From positions 310,001 to 374,000 of the forward strand of contig NZ_CAAJGM010000111.1 in NCBI RefSeq assembly GCF_900996235.1: DNA of 64,000 nucleotides, in the 5' to 3' direction. Source of the DNA: Paraburkholderia sp. BCC1885 (GTDB lineage: Bacteria > Pseudomonadota > Gammaproteobacteria > Burkholderiales > Burkholderiaceae). The position numbers were made by a program, and so were the translations under genes. Below the pieces are notes generated by a model that was given only the letters and a program-made list of their open reading frames with translations, ran no database searches and was not told where the DNA came from. Shown here one piece after another: positions 48,871 through 58,468 of this stretch; position 1 is the first letter of the stretch, and each line of letters starts with the position of its first letter.

Positions 48871-49782
48871 ATGTCTGAAGCAGCCATCGAATTTTTGCAG
48901 GTCCATAAGCACTATGCCGGCAAGACCGTCGTCGACGGCCTGTCGTTCCAGGTGCAGCCGGGCGAGTGCTTCGGCCTGCTCGGCCCGAACGGCGCGGGCA
49001 AGACCACCACGCTGCGCATGCTGCTCGGCATTGCCGCGCCGGACGCCGGCACGATCCGTCTGTGCGGCGAGCCGATTCCGGCACGTTCGCGCTTCGCGCG
49101 GGCGCGCGTCGGCGTCGTACCGCAGTTCGACAATCTCGATCCGGACTTCACCGTGCGCGAAAACCTGCAAGTGTTCGGCCGCTACTTCGGCCTGAGCGCG
49201 GCGCAGACCCGCGCGATGGTGCCGTCGCTGCTCGAATTCGCTCGCCTGGAGAGCAAGGCGGATGCGCGGGTCGGTGAACTGTCCGGCGGCATGAAGCGGC
49301 GCCTGACGCTGGCGCGCGCACTCGTCAACGATCCGGACGTGCTGATCATGGACGAGCCCACTACCGGACTCGATCCGCAAGCGCGCCATCTGATCTGGGA
49401 GCGGCTGCGCTCGCTGCTCGCGCGCGGCAAAACCATTCTGCTGACCACGCATTTCATGGAAGAAGCCGAGCGGCTTTGTCACCGTCTGTGCGTGATCGAG
49501 GAAGGGCGCAAGATTGCCGAAGGCGGTCCGAATGAACTGATTGCCTCGGAGATCGGCTGCGACGTGATCGAAATTTATGGCCCCGATCCGCTCGCCTTGC
49601 GCGACGAACTGGCGCCGCTCGCGGAACGCACGGAGATCAGCGGCGAAACGCTGTTCTGCTATGTCACGAACGCGGAACCGCTGCATGCGCGCCTCAGGCA
49701 GCGTGGCGTGCGTTACCTGCACCGGCCGGCCAATCTCGAAGACGTGTTTCTGCGGCTCACCGGCCGCGAGATGCAGGATTAA
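48871..49782 (+). CDS. ABC exporter ATP-binding protein, NodI-like
   Basis: 303 residues from ATG 48871 ([18 protein letters not shown]). ABC ATPase with Walker A GPNGAGKT, signature LSGGMKRRL, Walker [13 protein letters not shown] and switch His in [12 protein letters not shown]. The sequence and the C-terminal extension with [18 protein letters not shown] place it with NodI/DRA-type exporters. NodI-NodJ export lipo-chitin signals in rhizobia, but homologues occur in most Burkholderia without nod genes, where the substrate is unknown. Pairs with the next gene, 65 bp away. Confidence 0.9.
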   Translation: MSEAAIEFLQVHKHYAGKTVVDGLSFQVQPGECFGLLGPNGAGKTTTLRMLLGIAAPDAGTIRLCGEPIPARSRFARARVGVVPQFDNLDPDFTVRENLQVFGRYFGLSAAQTRAMVPSLLEFARLESKADARVGELSGGMKRRLTLARALVNDPDVLIMDEPTTGLDPQARHLIWERLRSLLARGKTILLTTHFMEEAERLCHRLCVIEEGRKIAEGGPNELIASEIGCDVIEIYGPDPLALRDELAPLAERTEISGETLFCYVTNAEPLHARLRQRGVRYLHRPANLEDVFLRLTGREMQD

Positions 49783-49847
49783 GCCCCTGCATCAGCCGCC
49801 AACGCCAGATTGACACACACCCGCAAACCCACCCAACCCGACCCGCC

Positions 49848-50675
49848 ATGGACGCACGTACCTACGACACCCCCGGCCAGGCCGCCCCGGCAAGCGCGCC
49901 GTTCGCCGCCCTGCCCGCCAATGCGGTCAACTGGATCGCCGTGTGGCGGCGCAACTATCTGGTGTGGCGCAAGCTGGCGATGGCGTCGATGTTCGGCAAC
50001 CTCGCTGACCCGATGATCTATCTGTTTGGTCTCGGCTTCGGGCTCGGCCTGATGGTCGGCCATGTCGACGGCGTGTCGTATATCGCCTTCCTCGCCGCGG
50101 GTACGGTCGCGTCCAGCGTGATGATGTCGGCGAGTTTCGAGTCGATGTATTCGGGTTTTTCGCGCATGCACGTGCAGCGCACGTGGGAGGCGATCATGCA
50201 CACGCCGCTCACGCTCGGTGACATCGTGCTCGGCGAGGTAGTGTGGGCCGGCAGCAAATCGATGCTGTCCGGCGTGGCGATCATGCTGGTGGCCGGGGCG
50301 CTCGGTTACGCCAGCTTCCCGTCGATGCTGCTGGCGCTGCCCGTCATCGCGCTGACCGGGCTCGCATTCGCGAGCGTGGCGATGATCGTGACGGCGCTCG
50401 CGCCATCATATGATTTCTTCATGTTTTATCAGACGCTCGCGCTCACGCCGATGCTGCTGCTGTCCGGCGTATTCTTTCCGCTTGCGCAATTGCCGCCCAT
50501 CGCCCAGCACATCACGCAATTGCTGCCGCTCGCGCATGCCGTCGGTCTGATCCGGCCCGCCATGCTCGGCCGGCCGCTCGATCACGTGGCGCTGCACGTC
50601 GCCGTGCTGGTCGCCTATGTGGTGGTGCCGTTCTGCATCGCGGCCGTGCTGTTCCGGCGCCGGATGATGCGCTAA
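49848..50675 (+). CDS. ABC-2 type permease, NodJ-like
   Basis: 275 residues with six hydrophobic helices after a ~35-residue N-terminal tail. The block [22 protein letters not shown] and [13 protein letters not shown] are typical of NodJ/ABC-2 permeases. Works with the NodI-like ATPase just upstream. No nodABC genes are present, so Nod-factor export should not be assumed. Confidence 0.9.
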   Translation: MDARTYDTPGQAAPASAPFAALPANAVNWIAVWRRNYLVWRKLAMASMFGNLADPMIYLFGLGFGLGLMVGHVDGVSYIAFLAAGTVASSVMMSASFESMYSGFSRMHVQRTWEAIMHTPLTLGDIVLGEVVWAGSKSMLSGVAIMLVAGALGYASFPSMLLALPVIALTGLAFASVAMIVTALAPSYDFFMFYQTLALTPMLLLSGVFFPLAQLPPIAQHITQLLPLAHAVGLIRPAMLGRPLDHVALHVAVLVAYVVVPFCIAAVLFRRRMMR

Positions 50676-50730
50676 GGGTCGCCGGCCGCGTGGCAGGCAA
50701 TCCAGGCGGCGACGGATCAAAACTCAAAGC

Positions 50731-51153
50731 TCAGTCTTCGTCATCCGTCCACGGAATGTCGACGTCGGAAATGAACGCGACCGTCGCGAACGGGCCGCCC
50801 TCCTGACGGCCGATCTTGCCGTCGGCGCGCTGCCATTCGACGCGAAACAGGGTGCCCGGGTCGTCGGCAATCAGACGCACGGTGCGGACTTCGTCGGGAT
50901 CGGACTCTTCCACCGGGCCGTCGAGCGAAACCAGCAGTTCCTGGGGCCACAGGCCGTCGGCGGGATCGTAAATGCGGTCGCCGTCGGAAATCAGCGTGAA
51001 GGCTTCCACGCCGATGGTCGCCGAAGCGTCGATGATCATTTTGCCCAGCGCGCGCAGCAGCGCCGTGGCACGCGCCGAGTTCGCCTGGCGGATCGCGAGG
51101 TCCCCACGCGTCAGCGCCTGTTCGAGTTTCGGATTGGTTTTTTGTTGCGCCAT
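50731..51153 (-). CDS. Unknown acidic cytoplasmic protein
   Basis: 140 residues from ATG 51153, with CAGGAAAT before it. No signal peptide or membrane segment. N-terminal half is helical (LEQALTRGDLAIRQANSARA), the C-terminal half likely beta-rich (VRTVRLIADDPGTLFRVEWQ), ending in a very acidic DVDIPWTDDED. No family recognised. Converges with the NodJ-like gene and stands alone; codon use is like its neighbours. Confidence 0.75.
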   Translation of the reverse strand: MAQQKTNPKLEQALTRGDLAIRQANSARATALLRALGKMIIDASATIGVEAFTLISDGDRIYDPADGLWPQELLVSLDGPVEESDPDEVRTVRLIADDPGTLFRVEWQRADGKIGRQEGGPFATVAFISDVDIPWTDDED

Positions 51154-51445
51154 TCGATTTCCTGATTGCTTTCGCTCGAGTGTATGCGGCGGCTCGCCCA
51201 CGCCCATCTCGTCTGCCGCACCCGGATGGCCCACGTTCCACGCAGGTCGCCTGAGGGCACGCCGCTTGTGATTTTTTTCGGGCTGAATCGTACCACTGGT
51301 GGGCATCCCAGCCGCATCGAACCTGACCGAGGTTCGATCCCGACGCCCCCAGTTCCTCAGTTTAGGTCGTGATTCGACAACTGACAGCGGGATTTATCGC
51401 GCAACGTGGTTAAGGCCGCAGGCGGCCGAGGTGACTCAGGCGGCT
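51154..51445. other. Spacer upstream of the acidic protein gene, with inverted repeat
   Basis: 292 bp without a gene. It contains a perfect 9-bp inverted repeat ATCGAACCT / AGGTTCGAT (51316-51324 and 51330-51338). No T-run follows on either strand, so it could be an operator or a weak transcript end for the permease gene. Confidence 0.45.
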
Positions 51446-52504
51446 TCAGAAGCCGAGTACCACGGCCAGCGCGCCGCTCACCACCCCAAACAGCACCACC
51501 GACACGGCCACTATCGTCAAGAGACGCGGCCGGAACGAGCGCGCCAGCATGGCCAGCGACGGCACGCTGATCGGCGGCAGCGTCATCAGCAACGCGCCGG
51601 CGGGACCGACGCCCATGCCGAGCGAAAGCATGGCCTGGATGATCGGCACTTCGCCCGCGGTGGGGATCACGAACAGCATGCCGGCGACCGCCAGCGCGAC
51701 GATCCAGCCGAGCTGGTTGCCGATCTCCGGGCCGACGTGCGGAAACAGCCACGCGCGGGCGGCGCCGAGCAACAGGATCAGCACGATGTATTCCGGAATC
51801 AGACGCAGCGCCATGCGCGCAAAGAGGTTCAGCCAGCGCACGAAGGCATTGCCGCGCGCCTGCTCCTGCAACGAGGCCAGTTGCGCCAGTTGGCCGTTGG
51901 CGGCCTCGGCCTCCTGCGGGGTGACGAGCCGGTTCACCAGATAGCCTAGGCCGAACACCATCAGCACGCCCAGCACGAGACGCAGCGCCGCCCAGTTCCA
52001 GCCGAGCACGAAGCCCATGAACACCAGCGTGGCCGGATTGAGCACGGAGTTGCCGAGCCAGAAGGCAATCGCGCTGCCGGGCGACGCCTGCCGCTGCCGC
52101 AAGCCCACCACGACCGGCGCGGCGCAGCAGGTACACATCATGCCGGGGATCGCCAGCAGGCCGCCGGCCGCGACGCTGCCAAAGCTGGTCTTGCCGAGCA
52201 CGCGGGCGATCCATTGCACCGGCAGCAGCACCTGCACCGCCGAGCCGAGCACCAGACCCAGCACCATCGCCTGCCAGATCGCCTTGCCGTAGGCGACGGC
52301 GTAACCAAGGGCGGCCGCCAGCGACGGCGCGGGCGGGCTCGCATCGGTGCCCATCAGGATCGATTTGCCGATCGAATGCGTCGCTGCCGCCGTGAATGCC
52401 CGGTGGTAGTACGGAAACCACTTCACATAGAAGAGTCCTGCGACGGCGACCAGCAGAAAAATCAGCCATCCGGAAGCGGGTTGAGTCTGGCGTGTGGTGT
52501 TCAT
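51446..52504 (-). CDS. Permease of the YraQ/ArsP-like (DUF318) family
   Basis: 352 residues with about eight hydrophobic helices in two halves. The first half carries PGMMCTCCAAPVVVGLR, the Cys-Cys motif of this permease family, and the second half repeats the fold (VIPTAGEVPIIQAML). Members export organoarsenicals or unknown substrates; the substrate here is not shown, and no ars genes are near. Lies 45 bp downstream of mnmH on the same strand and may share its message. Confidence 0.85.
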   Translation of the reverse strand: MNTTRQTQPASGWLIFLLVAVAGLFYVKWFPYYHRAFTAAATHSIGKSILMGTDASPPAPSLAAALGYAVAYGKAIWQAMVLGLVLGSAVQVLLPVQWIARVLGKTSFGSVAAGGLLAIPGMMCTCCAAPVVVGLRQRQASPGSAIAFWLGNSVLNPATLVFMGFVLGWNWAALRLVLGVLMVFGLGYLVNRLVTPQEAEAANGQLAQLASLQEQARGNAFVRWLNLFARMALRLIPEYIVLILLLGAARAWLFPHVGPEIGNQLGWIVALAVAGMLFVIPTAGEVPIIQAMLSLGMGVGPAGALLMTLPPISVPSLAMLARSFRPRLLTIVAVSVVLFGVVSGALAVVLGF

Positions 52505-52549
52505 CGTTATGGTGTGTTTTGGTTTGAACGAAGACTGTGCAGCGAGAGA

Positions 52550-53830
52550 TTACTGCGGTTTGACAGGAACCGGACGGGCGGGCGCGTCGGTGGGTGAGTC
52601 AGTGGACGCGGGGGACGCGTGAGGCGCGGCGGCCTTGACAGCAGTAGTCGCGGCGCGCGCCGTCCCCGTAACCGGTTGTGATGTGCCGGCTGCGAATGAT
52701 CTAGCGCCGCCGTTGCCGCCCAGCGCGCTCTGATCCGGCTTCCCGTCGGCTTGCGCGAGGCTCGCCAGCAGTTCCACGGCCTGCCCGACGCTATCGGCCG
52801 CGTTCGGCCTGAAGGCGAAGCGCAACGCCTCGCCGAGGCGGCTGAAATGCTGCCGGCTGCTGCGCAGATACGCCGGATCGTAGTGCCGTTCGATCAGTTC
52901 GCCGAACAGTTTGGCACGCGCTACCGCGTCGCCGGCACTGCCCGCGTCGATCAATGTCTGCCAGTGCTTGACCTGCTCACGGCTATGCAGGCCGATCAGA
53001 CGTTCGAGTTGCTGCTTGAACGAGTGCGGGTTGTCGAACAGATGGGCGTAGTCCTGCAGCAGGAACGCGATGCGGTCGGCCTGGGTGGTCTCCACCTCGA
53101 CGCACGCGCCGCCATGAAACCGCTCGAGCAGCGACTGCGGCAAGGTGATCGCGCCAATCCGCCGGCTTTCCGCCTCGACGAACACCGGCCGTCGCGCGTC
53201 GAAGCCGGACAGCACGCCGATCAGCGCCGTATCGAAGGCTTTTTGCGCCGGCTGCGGCCGGTCCGGCAGCGCGCCGAGCAGCGAGCCGCGATGGCAGGCC
53301 AACTCCTCCAGATCGAGCACCTGTGCGCCCGCTGCGCGCAGCGCCTGCAACAGCCGGGTTTTGCCGCTGCCGGTATGGCCGGTCAGGGCCACATAATCGA
53401 ACTGGCCCGGCAGCGTGCCGAGCGCCTCGACCACGGAACCGCGATAACTCTTGTAGCCGCCATCGAGTTGGCGCGCCTGCCAGCCGATCAGGTTGAGCCA
53501 GGTCGTCATCGAACCGGAGCGCTTGCCGCCGCGCCAGCAATAGATCAGCGGACGCCAGTTGCGCGGCCGGCCGGCAAAGGTGGTCTCGAGATGCTCGGCG
53601 ATATTGCGCGCCACCATCGCCGCGCCGACCCGCGTCGCCTCGAACGGCGACACCTGCTTGTACATGGTGCCGACAATCACCCGTTCCTCGTTGCTCAGCA
53701 CCGGCGCGTTGATGGCGCCCGGAAGATGATCTTCGGCAAATTCGAGCGGCGTGCGCACGTCCACGATCTCGTCGAATCGCGTCAGTTGATCGAGGGGCAC
53801 CAGCAGGTTTTTCAATTGGGCAACGCGCAA
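52550..53830 (-). CDS. mnmH: tRNA 2-selenouridine synthase
   Basis: 426 residues. N-terminal rhodanese domain with catalytic Cys98 (YCWRGGKRSGSM) and a P-loop domain with GHTGSGKT (about residue 150). Converts 2-thiouridine at tRNA wobble position 34 into 2-selenouridine through a geranylated intermediate, using selenophosphate. The last ~65 residues are an Ala/Pro-rich extension absent from E. coli MnmH. selD, which supplies selenophosphate, is not in this window. Confidence 0.95.
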   Translation of the reverse strand: MRVAQLKNLLVPLDQLTRFDEIVDVRTPLEFAEDHLPGAINAPVLSNEERVIVGTMYKQVSPFEATRVGAAMVARNIAEHLETTFAGRPRNWRPLIYCWRGGKRSGSMTTWLNLIGWQARQLDGGYKSYRGSVVEALGTLPGQFDYVALTGHTGSGKTRLLQALRAAGAQVLDLEELACHRGSLLGALPDRPQPAQKAFDTALIGVLSGFDARRPVFVEAESRRIGAITLPQSLLERFHGGACVEVETTQADRIAFLLQDYAHLFDNPHSFKQQLERLIGLHSREQVKHWQTLIDAGSAGDAVARAKLFGELIERHYDPAYLRSSRQHFSRLGEALRFAFRPNAADSVGQAVELLASLAQADGKPDQSALGGNGGARSFAAGTSQPVTGTARAATTAVKAAAPHASPASTDSPTDAPARPVPVKPQ

Positions 53831-53921
53831 GGAAAGGCCGATTTCGAATGAAATAGCCGGGATGAAGTCAGCGGATAAGCTGAATTATCGCATGGGGCGA
53901 ATTTGCGCCGCTTCAACGCAC

Positions 53922-53955
53922 GCGGGCCCGGTTGACGACATCCAACCGGGCCCGC
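53922..53955 (-). terminator. Strong hairpin after the aldo/keto reductase gene
   Basis: Perfect 13-bp inverted repeat GCGGGCCCGGTTG / CAACCGGGCCCGC with an 8-nt loop, 39 bp after the stop codon. No clear T-run, so termination strength is uncertain. Confidence 0.6.
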
Positions 53956-53993
53956 CTGTTGACCACTCAAGCAAACTGACTGACTAAACCCGC

Positions 53994-55046
53994 TCAGGGC
54001 GCAGGATTCGGCTGAAGCTCATGCAATGCGTCGATCTCCGCCAGCACTTCCGGCGACAGTTTCACGTCCGCGCTCGCAATGTTCTCCTTCAATTGCGCGA
54101 GCGACGTCGCCCCGATCAGGTTGCTGGTGACGAACGGCCGGCTATTGACAAAGGCCAGCGCGAATTGCGCGGGCGACAGGCCATGCTTCTTCGCGAGTTC
54201 GACATAGCGGCTGGTGGCCTGCACCGCCTGCGGCTTGCTGTAGCGCGCAAAACGTTCGAACAGCGTGATGCGGGCACCCTCGGGACGCGCACCGCCCTCG
54301 TACTTGCCCGACAGCCAGCCGAACGCGAGCGGCGAATAAGCCAGCAGACCAATACCGTCGCGATGGCTGTATTCCGACAGACCCGCTTCGAAGGTACGGT
54401 TCAGCAAGCTATACGGATTCTGGATGCTGACGATGCGCGGCAAGCCGAGCTTCTCCGCGGCGCGCAGAAACTGCGCGACACCCCAAGGCGTTTCGTTCGA
54501 CACGCCGATATGGCGGATCTTGCCTTCCTTCACGAATTCGGCGAGCACCGCGAGCGTCTCTTCGATCGGCACCGTGTACGCATCCTCGACCCACGGATAC
54601 GCGGGACGGCCAAACGTCATGGTGCTGCGATCGGGCCAATGCAACTGATACAGATCGACGTATTCGGTCTGCAGGCGCTTGAGGCTGTCGTTGAGCGCCT
54701 CGGTCAGATTCTTGCGGTCGAACTGATTGCCCTCGCCGCGAATATGGCGCGGATTGTGCGGCTGGCGCGCCGGACCGGCGATCTTGGTGGCCAGCACGAT
54801 TTTCTCGCGGGCGCTGCGATGCTGAGCGAGCCATGTGCCGATAAAACGTTCGGTGGCGCCCTGGGTTTCGGGGCGCGGCGGCACCGGATACATCTCGGCG
54901 GCATCGATTAACGTGACGCCCTGATCGAGCGCGTAGTCGATCTGTTCATGCGCTTCCTGCTCGGTGTTCTGCTCGCCCCAGGTCATGGTTCCAAGGCCGA
55001 TCAGACTGACCTCGACATCGCTGTCGCCTAGCTTGCGGTATTCCAT
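53994..55046 (-). CDS. NADP(H)-dependent aldo/keto reductase (Tas-like)
   Basis: 350 residues, TIM-barrel AKR. Opens MEYRKLGDSDVEVSLIGLGTMTWGEQNTE, close to E. coli Tas. The catalytic tetrad is recognisable: Asp in LIDAAEMYP with Tyr, a Lys in VLATKIAG and His in LYQLHWPD. Substrate unknown. Single gene flanked by a terminator hairpin; it diverges from the DUF3820 gene. Confidence 0.93.
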   Translation of the reverse strand: MEYRKLGDSDVEVSLIGLGTMTWGEQNTEQEAHEQIDYALDQGVTLIDAAEMYPVPPRPETQGATERFIGTWLAQHRSAREKIVLATKIAGPARQPHNPRHIRGEGNQFDRKNLTEALNDSLKRLQTEYVDLYQLHWPDRSTMTFGRPAYPWVEDAYTVPIEETLAVLAEFVKEGKIRHIGVSNETPWGVAQFLRAAEKLGLPRIVSIQNPYSLLNRTFEAGLSEYSHRDGIGLLAYSPLAFGWLSGKYEGGARPEGARITLFERFARYSKPQAVQATSRYVELAKKHGLSPAQFALAFVNSRPFVTSNLIGATSLAQLKENIASADVKLSPEVLAEIDALHELQPNPAP

Positions 55047-55179
55047 CGCACTCGTCCCGTTGGTTCAACAATCGAAAAGCCTCGAAGTTACCATGGGCGC
55101 GCGGCGTCTGCATGGCAGCTAGAATGCGTACACGCGCCGCGTCCGGCCACCCGCAACGACACCCTCTTCGACTCAGGCG

Positions 55180-55392
55180 ATGAATCCCGAACACCTTGAA
55201 TTACTGGTCACCCGCGAAATGCCTTACGGAAAATATAAAGGCCGCCTGATCGCGGATTTACCGGGACACTATCTCAACTGGTTTGCGAGCCAAGGTTTTC
55301 CGCCAGGCGAAATCGGACAACTGATTGCGCTCATGCATGAGATTGATCACAACGGCCTTTCGTCATTAATCGAACCCCTGCGAAAACGTTGA
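55180..55392 (+). CDS. DUF3820 family small protein
   Basis: 70 residues. The core MPYGKYKGRLIADLPGHYLNWF and GEIGQLIALMHEIDHNGL matches DUF3820, a small soluble domain named in some databases a putative quorum-sensing-regulated virulence factor; its biochemical role is not established. Divergent from the aldo/keto reductase gene by 133 bp. Confidence 0.88.
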   Translation: MNPEHLELLVTREMPYGKYKGRLIADLPGHYLNWFASQGFPPGEIGQLIALMHEIDHNGLSSLIEPLRKR

Positions 55393-55645
55393 GTAACGGC
55401 ACGTAATAAAAGGGAGCGACTAACCGTCAATCCTTTGCTGGATGGGCTTCAGGCTTTCAGTTCTCTAAAATCGGTCGACAATCGGATCACTAAAGCAATA
55501 CAAAGTGAAAGCTGTGGGACGTGTTTATCGAACGGCTATTCACGCTGTAAAAAAAACTAACTTTTTCACGCTTGACCCGTGCGGGTCCATCGGTTGTAAT
55601 CGGCAGCACCTGATCAGTTTTTCTCTGCAGATCTCGTCTGCCTCC

Positions 55646-55909
55646 ATGAACTATCCCAGCCTCATTCATCTACTGGAATACATCGGCCACGACATGTCGC
55701 CCATCTCGGCGGTAATCACGTTTTTCGTGGTCGGTTATATCGCCGTGGGCCTGCCGGTGCATTTCCGCCAGGGTCCAGCATCACGCGACGTATGGGGCAC
55801 AGCGGCCGGCGTAACCATGGCCGCCGTCTATGCCGCGTTCCTCGTCTGTGTTTATCCCATGTTGCATCACTCGCTGCATCTGCTGCCGGCGATCAGCGCG
55901 AGCCGCTAA
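55646..55909 (+). CDS. Small two-helix membrane protein, unknown
   Basis: 87 residues from ATG 55646 (MNYPSLIHLLEYIGHDM); an upstream GTG at 55505 would add 47 residues from a lower-GC leader and seems less likely. Two hydrophobic helices (PISAVITFFVVGYIAVGLPV and GVTMAAVYAAFLVCVYPML). No family recognised. Its end overlaps the end of cynR on the other strand by 17 bp. The 253-bp region before it is unusually AT-rich for this window and probably carries its promoter. Confidence 0.6.
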   Translation: MNYPSLIHLLEYIGHDMSPISAVITFFVVGYIAVGLPVHFRQGPASRDVWGTAAGVTMAAVYAAFLVCVYPMLHHSLHLLPAISASR

Positions 55910-56777
55910 ACTCGCCGGCGAGCGCCGCGAACGCGGCGCATGCGGCACTCCGGTAAGCGCCGCTACGCCGCAGCAAGGCCGCCGTTCGATGCGGCAAGGC
56001 CGGCTTCAATGCAACCGGATGCAAACCTTCGTGCTCGCGCGCAATCGCATCCGGCAATACGGTGACAAGTTGTCCGCGCCGCACGATCTCCACCACGGCA
56101 CTCAGTGAATTCACCTCGATTGCCACGCGCGGCGCGATGCGCTGTTGCCGGCAATACAGGTCGATATAGCGGCGCGTCGCAAACTCGCCGCTTAACAGCA
56201 CCAGCGATTCCCGCTCCACTTCCCGCACGGCCAGCGGCGCCGTCTGCGTCGCGCAGCGATGCGCCGCGCCTACCACGAGGCTCAGGGTCTCGACAAACAG
56301 CGCTTCGGTTTCGATATCCGGCGAACGGATTTCGTCGAAGGCGATGCCGATATCGAGTTGATCGGCAGCGAGCGCCGCTTCGATGCGGTCCTGGGTGGTT
56401 TCCTCCAGGCTCACCATGATGCTCGGATAAAGCTCGTTAAAACGCGCCAGCAACGGGCCGATCAGATAGGCCGTGAAGGTCGGCGTGACGGCCAGGCGCA
56501 GCGTGCCGCGGCTCAGGTCCTGCACGTCGTGAATCGCGCGGCGGCCCGCATCGAGATCCTGCAAGGCGCGCCGGGCGTGGCGCAGATAGGCGTCGCCCGC
56601 ATCCGTCAGACGCACCGTGCGGCCCGAGCGGTCGAGCAGTTGCACCTGCAGCAGGTCTTCCAGCTGCCGGATCTGCTGCGAGAGCGTGGGCTGCGACACG
56701 TGCAGCGCCTCGGCGGCGCGCGTGAAGTTCTGATGTTCTGCGACCGCCTGCAGATAGCGGATATGCCGTAGCAACAT
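55893..56777 (-). CDS. cynR: LysR-family cyanate regulator CynR
   Basis: 294 residues. The N-terminal helix-turn-helix (FTRAAEALHVSQPTLSQQIR) and the following RSGRTVRLTDAG, LRLAVTPTFTAYLIGPL and LLSGEFATRRYID closely follow E. coli CynR. Activates the divergent cynT-cynS genes with cyanate as inducer. A 9-bp dyad lies in the 110-bp spacer. Confidence 0.92.
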   Translation of the reverse strand: MLLRHIRYLQAVAEHQNFTRAAEALHVSQPTLSQQIRQLEDLLQVQLLDRSGRTVRLTDAGDAYLRHARRALQDLDAGRRAIHDVQDLSRGTLRLAVTPTFTAYLIGPLLARFNELYPSIMVSLEETTQDRIEAALAADQLDIGIAFDEIRSPDIETEALFVETLSLVVGAAHRCATQTAPLAVREVERESLVLLSGEFATRRYIDLYCRQQRIAPRVAIEVNSLSAVVEIVRRGQLVTVLPDAIAREHEGLHPVALKPALPHRTAALLRRSGAYRSAACAAFAALAGEFSGSR

Positions 56778-56785
56778 GACGACTC

Positions 56786-56840
56786 AACTATAGGTATGTC
56801 TTATTGGATCCATCATAATCTGGTCTTGGACCCTATAGTT
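56786..56840. promoter_or_regulatory. Dyad in the cynR-cynT divergent spacer, probable CynR sites
   Basis: AACTATAGG (56786-56794) and CCTATAGTT (56832-56840) form a perfect 9-bp inverted repeat 37 bp apart. Two symmetric half-regions on opposite sides of a divergent promoter suit a LysR tetramer. CATAAT (56814-56819) between them may be a -10 element. Confidence 0.55.
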
Positions 56841-56887
56841 AAATCGGTTCATCCTTTCGTTATTGGCTCACGCCGGGAGAGACGCTC

Positions 56888-57574
56888 ATGCAGAACATCA
56901 TCAACGGGTTTCTGAAGTTTCAGCGGGAAGTTTTCCCCGCCCATTCCGCGCTCTTCAAGCGCCTCGCCAACAGCCAGAACCCGGGCGTGCTGTTCGTCAC
57001 CTGCTCGGACAGCCGGGTGGTGCCGGAGCTGCTGACACAACACGAACCCGGCGACATGTTCGTGATCCGCAATGCCGGCAATATCGTGCCGTCCTACGGA
57101 CCGGAGCCGGGCGGCGTATCGGCGACCGTCGAATACGCGGTGGCGGTGCTGGGCGTGACGGACATCGTGATCTGCGGACATTCGGACTGCGGCGCGATGA
57201 CGGCGATCTCGACCTGCATGTGCCTCGATCATCTGCCCGCGGTGGCCGCGTGGCTGCGCCATGCCGATTCAGCCAAGGCTGTGAACGCGGCCCGCACCCA
57301 TGCGTCGCCGCAGGCGCGCCTGAACGCGCTGGTGCGCGACAACGTCGAGGCGCAACTGGCCAACATCAAGACTCATCCGTCGGTGGCCGTCGCGCTGTCG
57401 CAGGGCAAGCTGAATCTGCATGGCTGGGTCTATGACATCGAGAACGGCGCGGTCGACGCGATCGACGGCGCCGCGAATCCGCCCCGTTTCGTTTCGCTCG
57501 CGGAGCATCCGGACGCCTGCGCGCTGCGCACCCATGTCGACCGCCCTGCTGCCGACGGCGTGGCGAGCAAATAG
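56888..57574 (+). CDS. cynT: Beta-class carbonic anhydrase CynT
   Basis: 228 residues. Zinc ligands Cys39, His98 and Cys101 with the Asp41-Arg43 pair ([14 protein letters not shown]). Hydrates CO2 so that bicarbonate, the second substrate of cyanase, does not escape as CO2. Divergent from cynR and 54 bp before cynS, as in E. coli. Confidence 0.96.
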   Translation: MQNIINGFLKFQREVFPAHSALFKRLANSQNPGVLFVTCSDSRVVPELLTQHEPGDMFVIRNAGNIVPSYGPEPGGVSATVEYAVAVLGVTDIVICGHSDCGAMTAISTCMCLDHLPAVAAWLRHADSAKAVNAARTHASPQARLNALVRDNVEAQLANIKTHPSVAVALSQGKLNLHGWVYDIENGAVDAIDGAANPPRFVSLAEHPDACALRTHVDRPAADGVASK

Positions 57575-57628
57575 CCCAACCCCTGCCCGCTGCCCACCCG
57601 ACTACCCCAACCCACGAAAGGATCCACC

Positions 57629-58099
57629 ATGCTGCATTCGCAAGTAAGCCAGGAAGCCCGCCTGCAACTGACCGACGACATCATCGACGCCAAGCTGCGT
57701 AAAAACCTCTCCTGGCAGGCACTCGCCGATGGCACGGGCTTGAGCCTCGCCTACGTGACGGCGGCCCTGCTCGGCCAGCACGCGTTGCCCGCCGACGCGG
57801 CCGCCATCGTCGGCAAGCGGCTTGAACTCGACGACGACGCGATCCGTCTGCTGCAAGCCGTGCCGATGCGCGGCAGCCTCGCCGAAGCCATCCCGGTCGA
57901 CCCGACCGTCTACCGCTTCTACGAGATCGTGCAGGTCTACGGCACGACGCTGAAGGCGCTCGTGCATGAGCAGTTCGGCGACGGCATCATCAGTGCAGTG
58001 AATTTCAAGCTGGACATCAAGAAGGTGGACGACCCCGAAGGCGGCTCGCGCGCCGTCATCACGCTGGACGGCAAGTTCCTGCCTTACAAACCGTTCTGA
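57629..58099 (+). CDS. cynS: Cyanate hydratase (cyanase)
   Basis: 156 residues, exactly the usual length. Converts cyanate and bicarbonate to ammonia and two CO2. Catalytic Arg96, Glu99 and Ser122 fall at the same numbers as in E. coli CynS (YRFYE and ISAVNF). N-terminal helical DNA-binding-like domain, C-terminal dimerisation domain. No cynX permease gene follows. Confidence 0.97.
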   Translation: MLHSQVSQEARLQLTDDIIDAKLRKNLSWQALADGTGLSLAYVTAALLGQHALPADAAAIVGKRLELDDDAIRLLQAVPMRGSLAEAIPVDPTVYRFYEIVQVYGTTLKALVHEQFGDGIISAVNFKLDIKKVDDPEGGSRAVITLDGKFLPYKPF

Positions 58100-58468
58100 G
58101 CGCCGACGACGCGGGCGATTTTCCAGAGCGGCTCGGGTCGCTTGGGTCCGCGTGAGCGGTTTCGTCCGCGTTGCTCTCCGTCCATGATGGCCGCTCAATG
58201 CGGCCAGCGGCGTTTGTCTCGCCTTGGTTTTCTGCCCGCGCATTCCGCCTCCCCACGCCGCCTCGTACAAACCCGAAGTTGAGCCAGGCTCATCCCCGAG
58301 ATCAAAAACATCAGTTCTTCGCTCGCGGCGACGGCTATCACAATCACGCAAGCCGTCGACGCCGGAGCGGTTTCGCATCACACCGCGCGGCGCGCAGGCC
58401 GGCTCTCAAACGGGCCACGGTGATGATTCGTGTCGCCGGGTTCCGCGTGGCGCGGTTTAGCTGCAGCC
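58100..58468. other. Intergenic region cynS / TRIC-type gene
   Basis: 369 bp between converging genes. I see no convincing gene, RNA or terminator; short open frames lack ribosome-binding sites and recognisable motifs. Confidence 0.5.

Noticed and set aside
51325..51345. A GGTTCGATCC stretch resembling a tRNA T-loop, possible tRNA remnant or attachment site
   Set aside because: The flanks do not pair as a T-stem, and no anticodon arm, acceptor stem or CCA can be drawn. It is explained by the inverted repeat.
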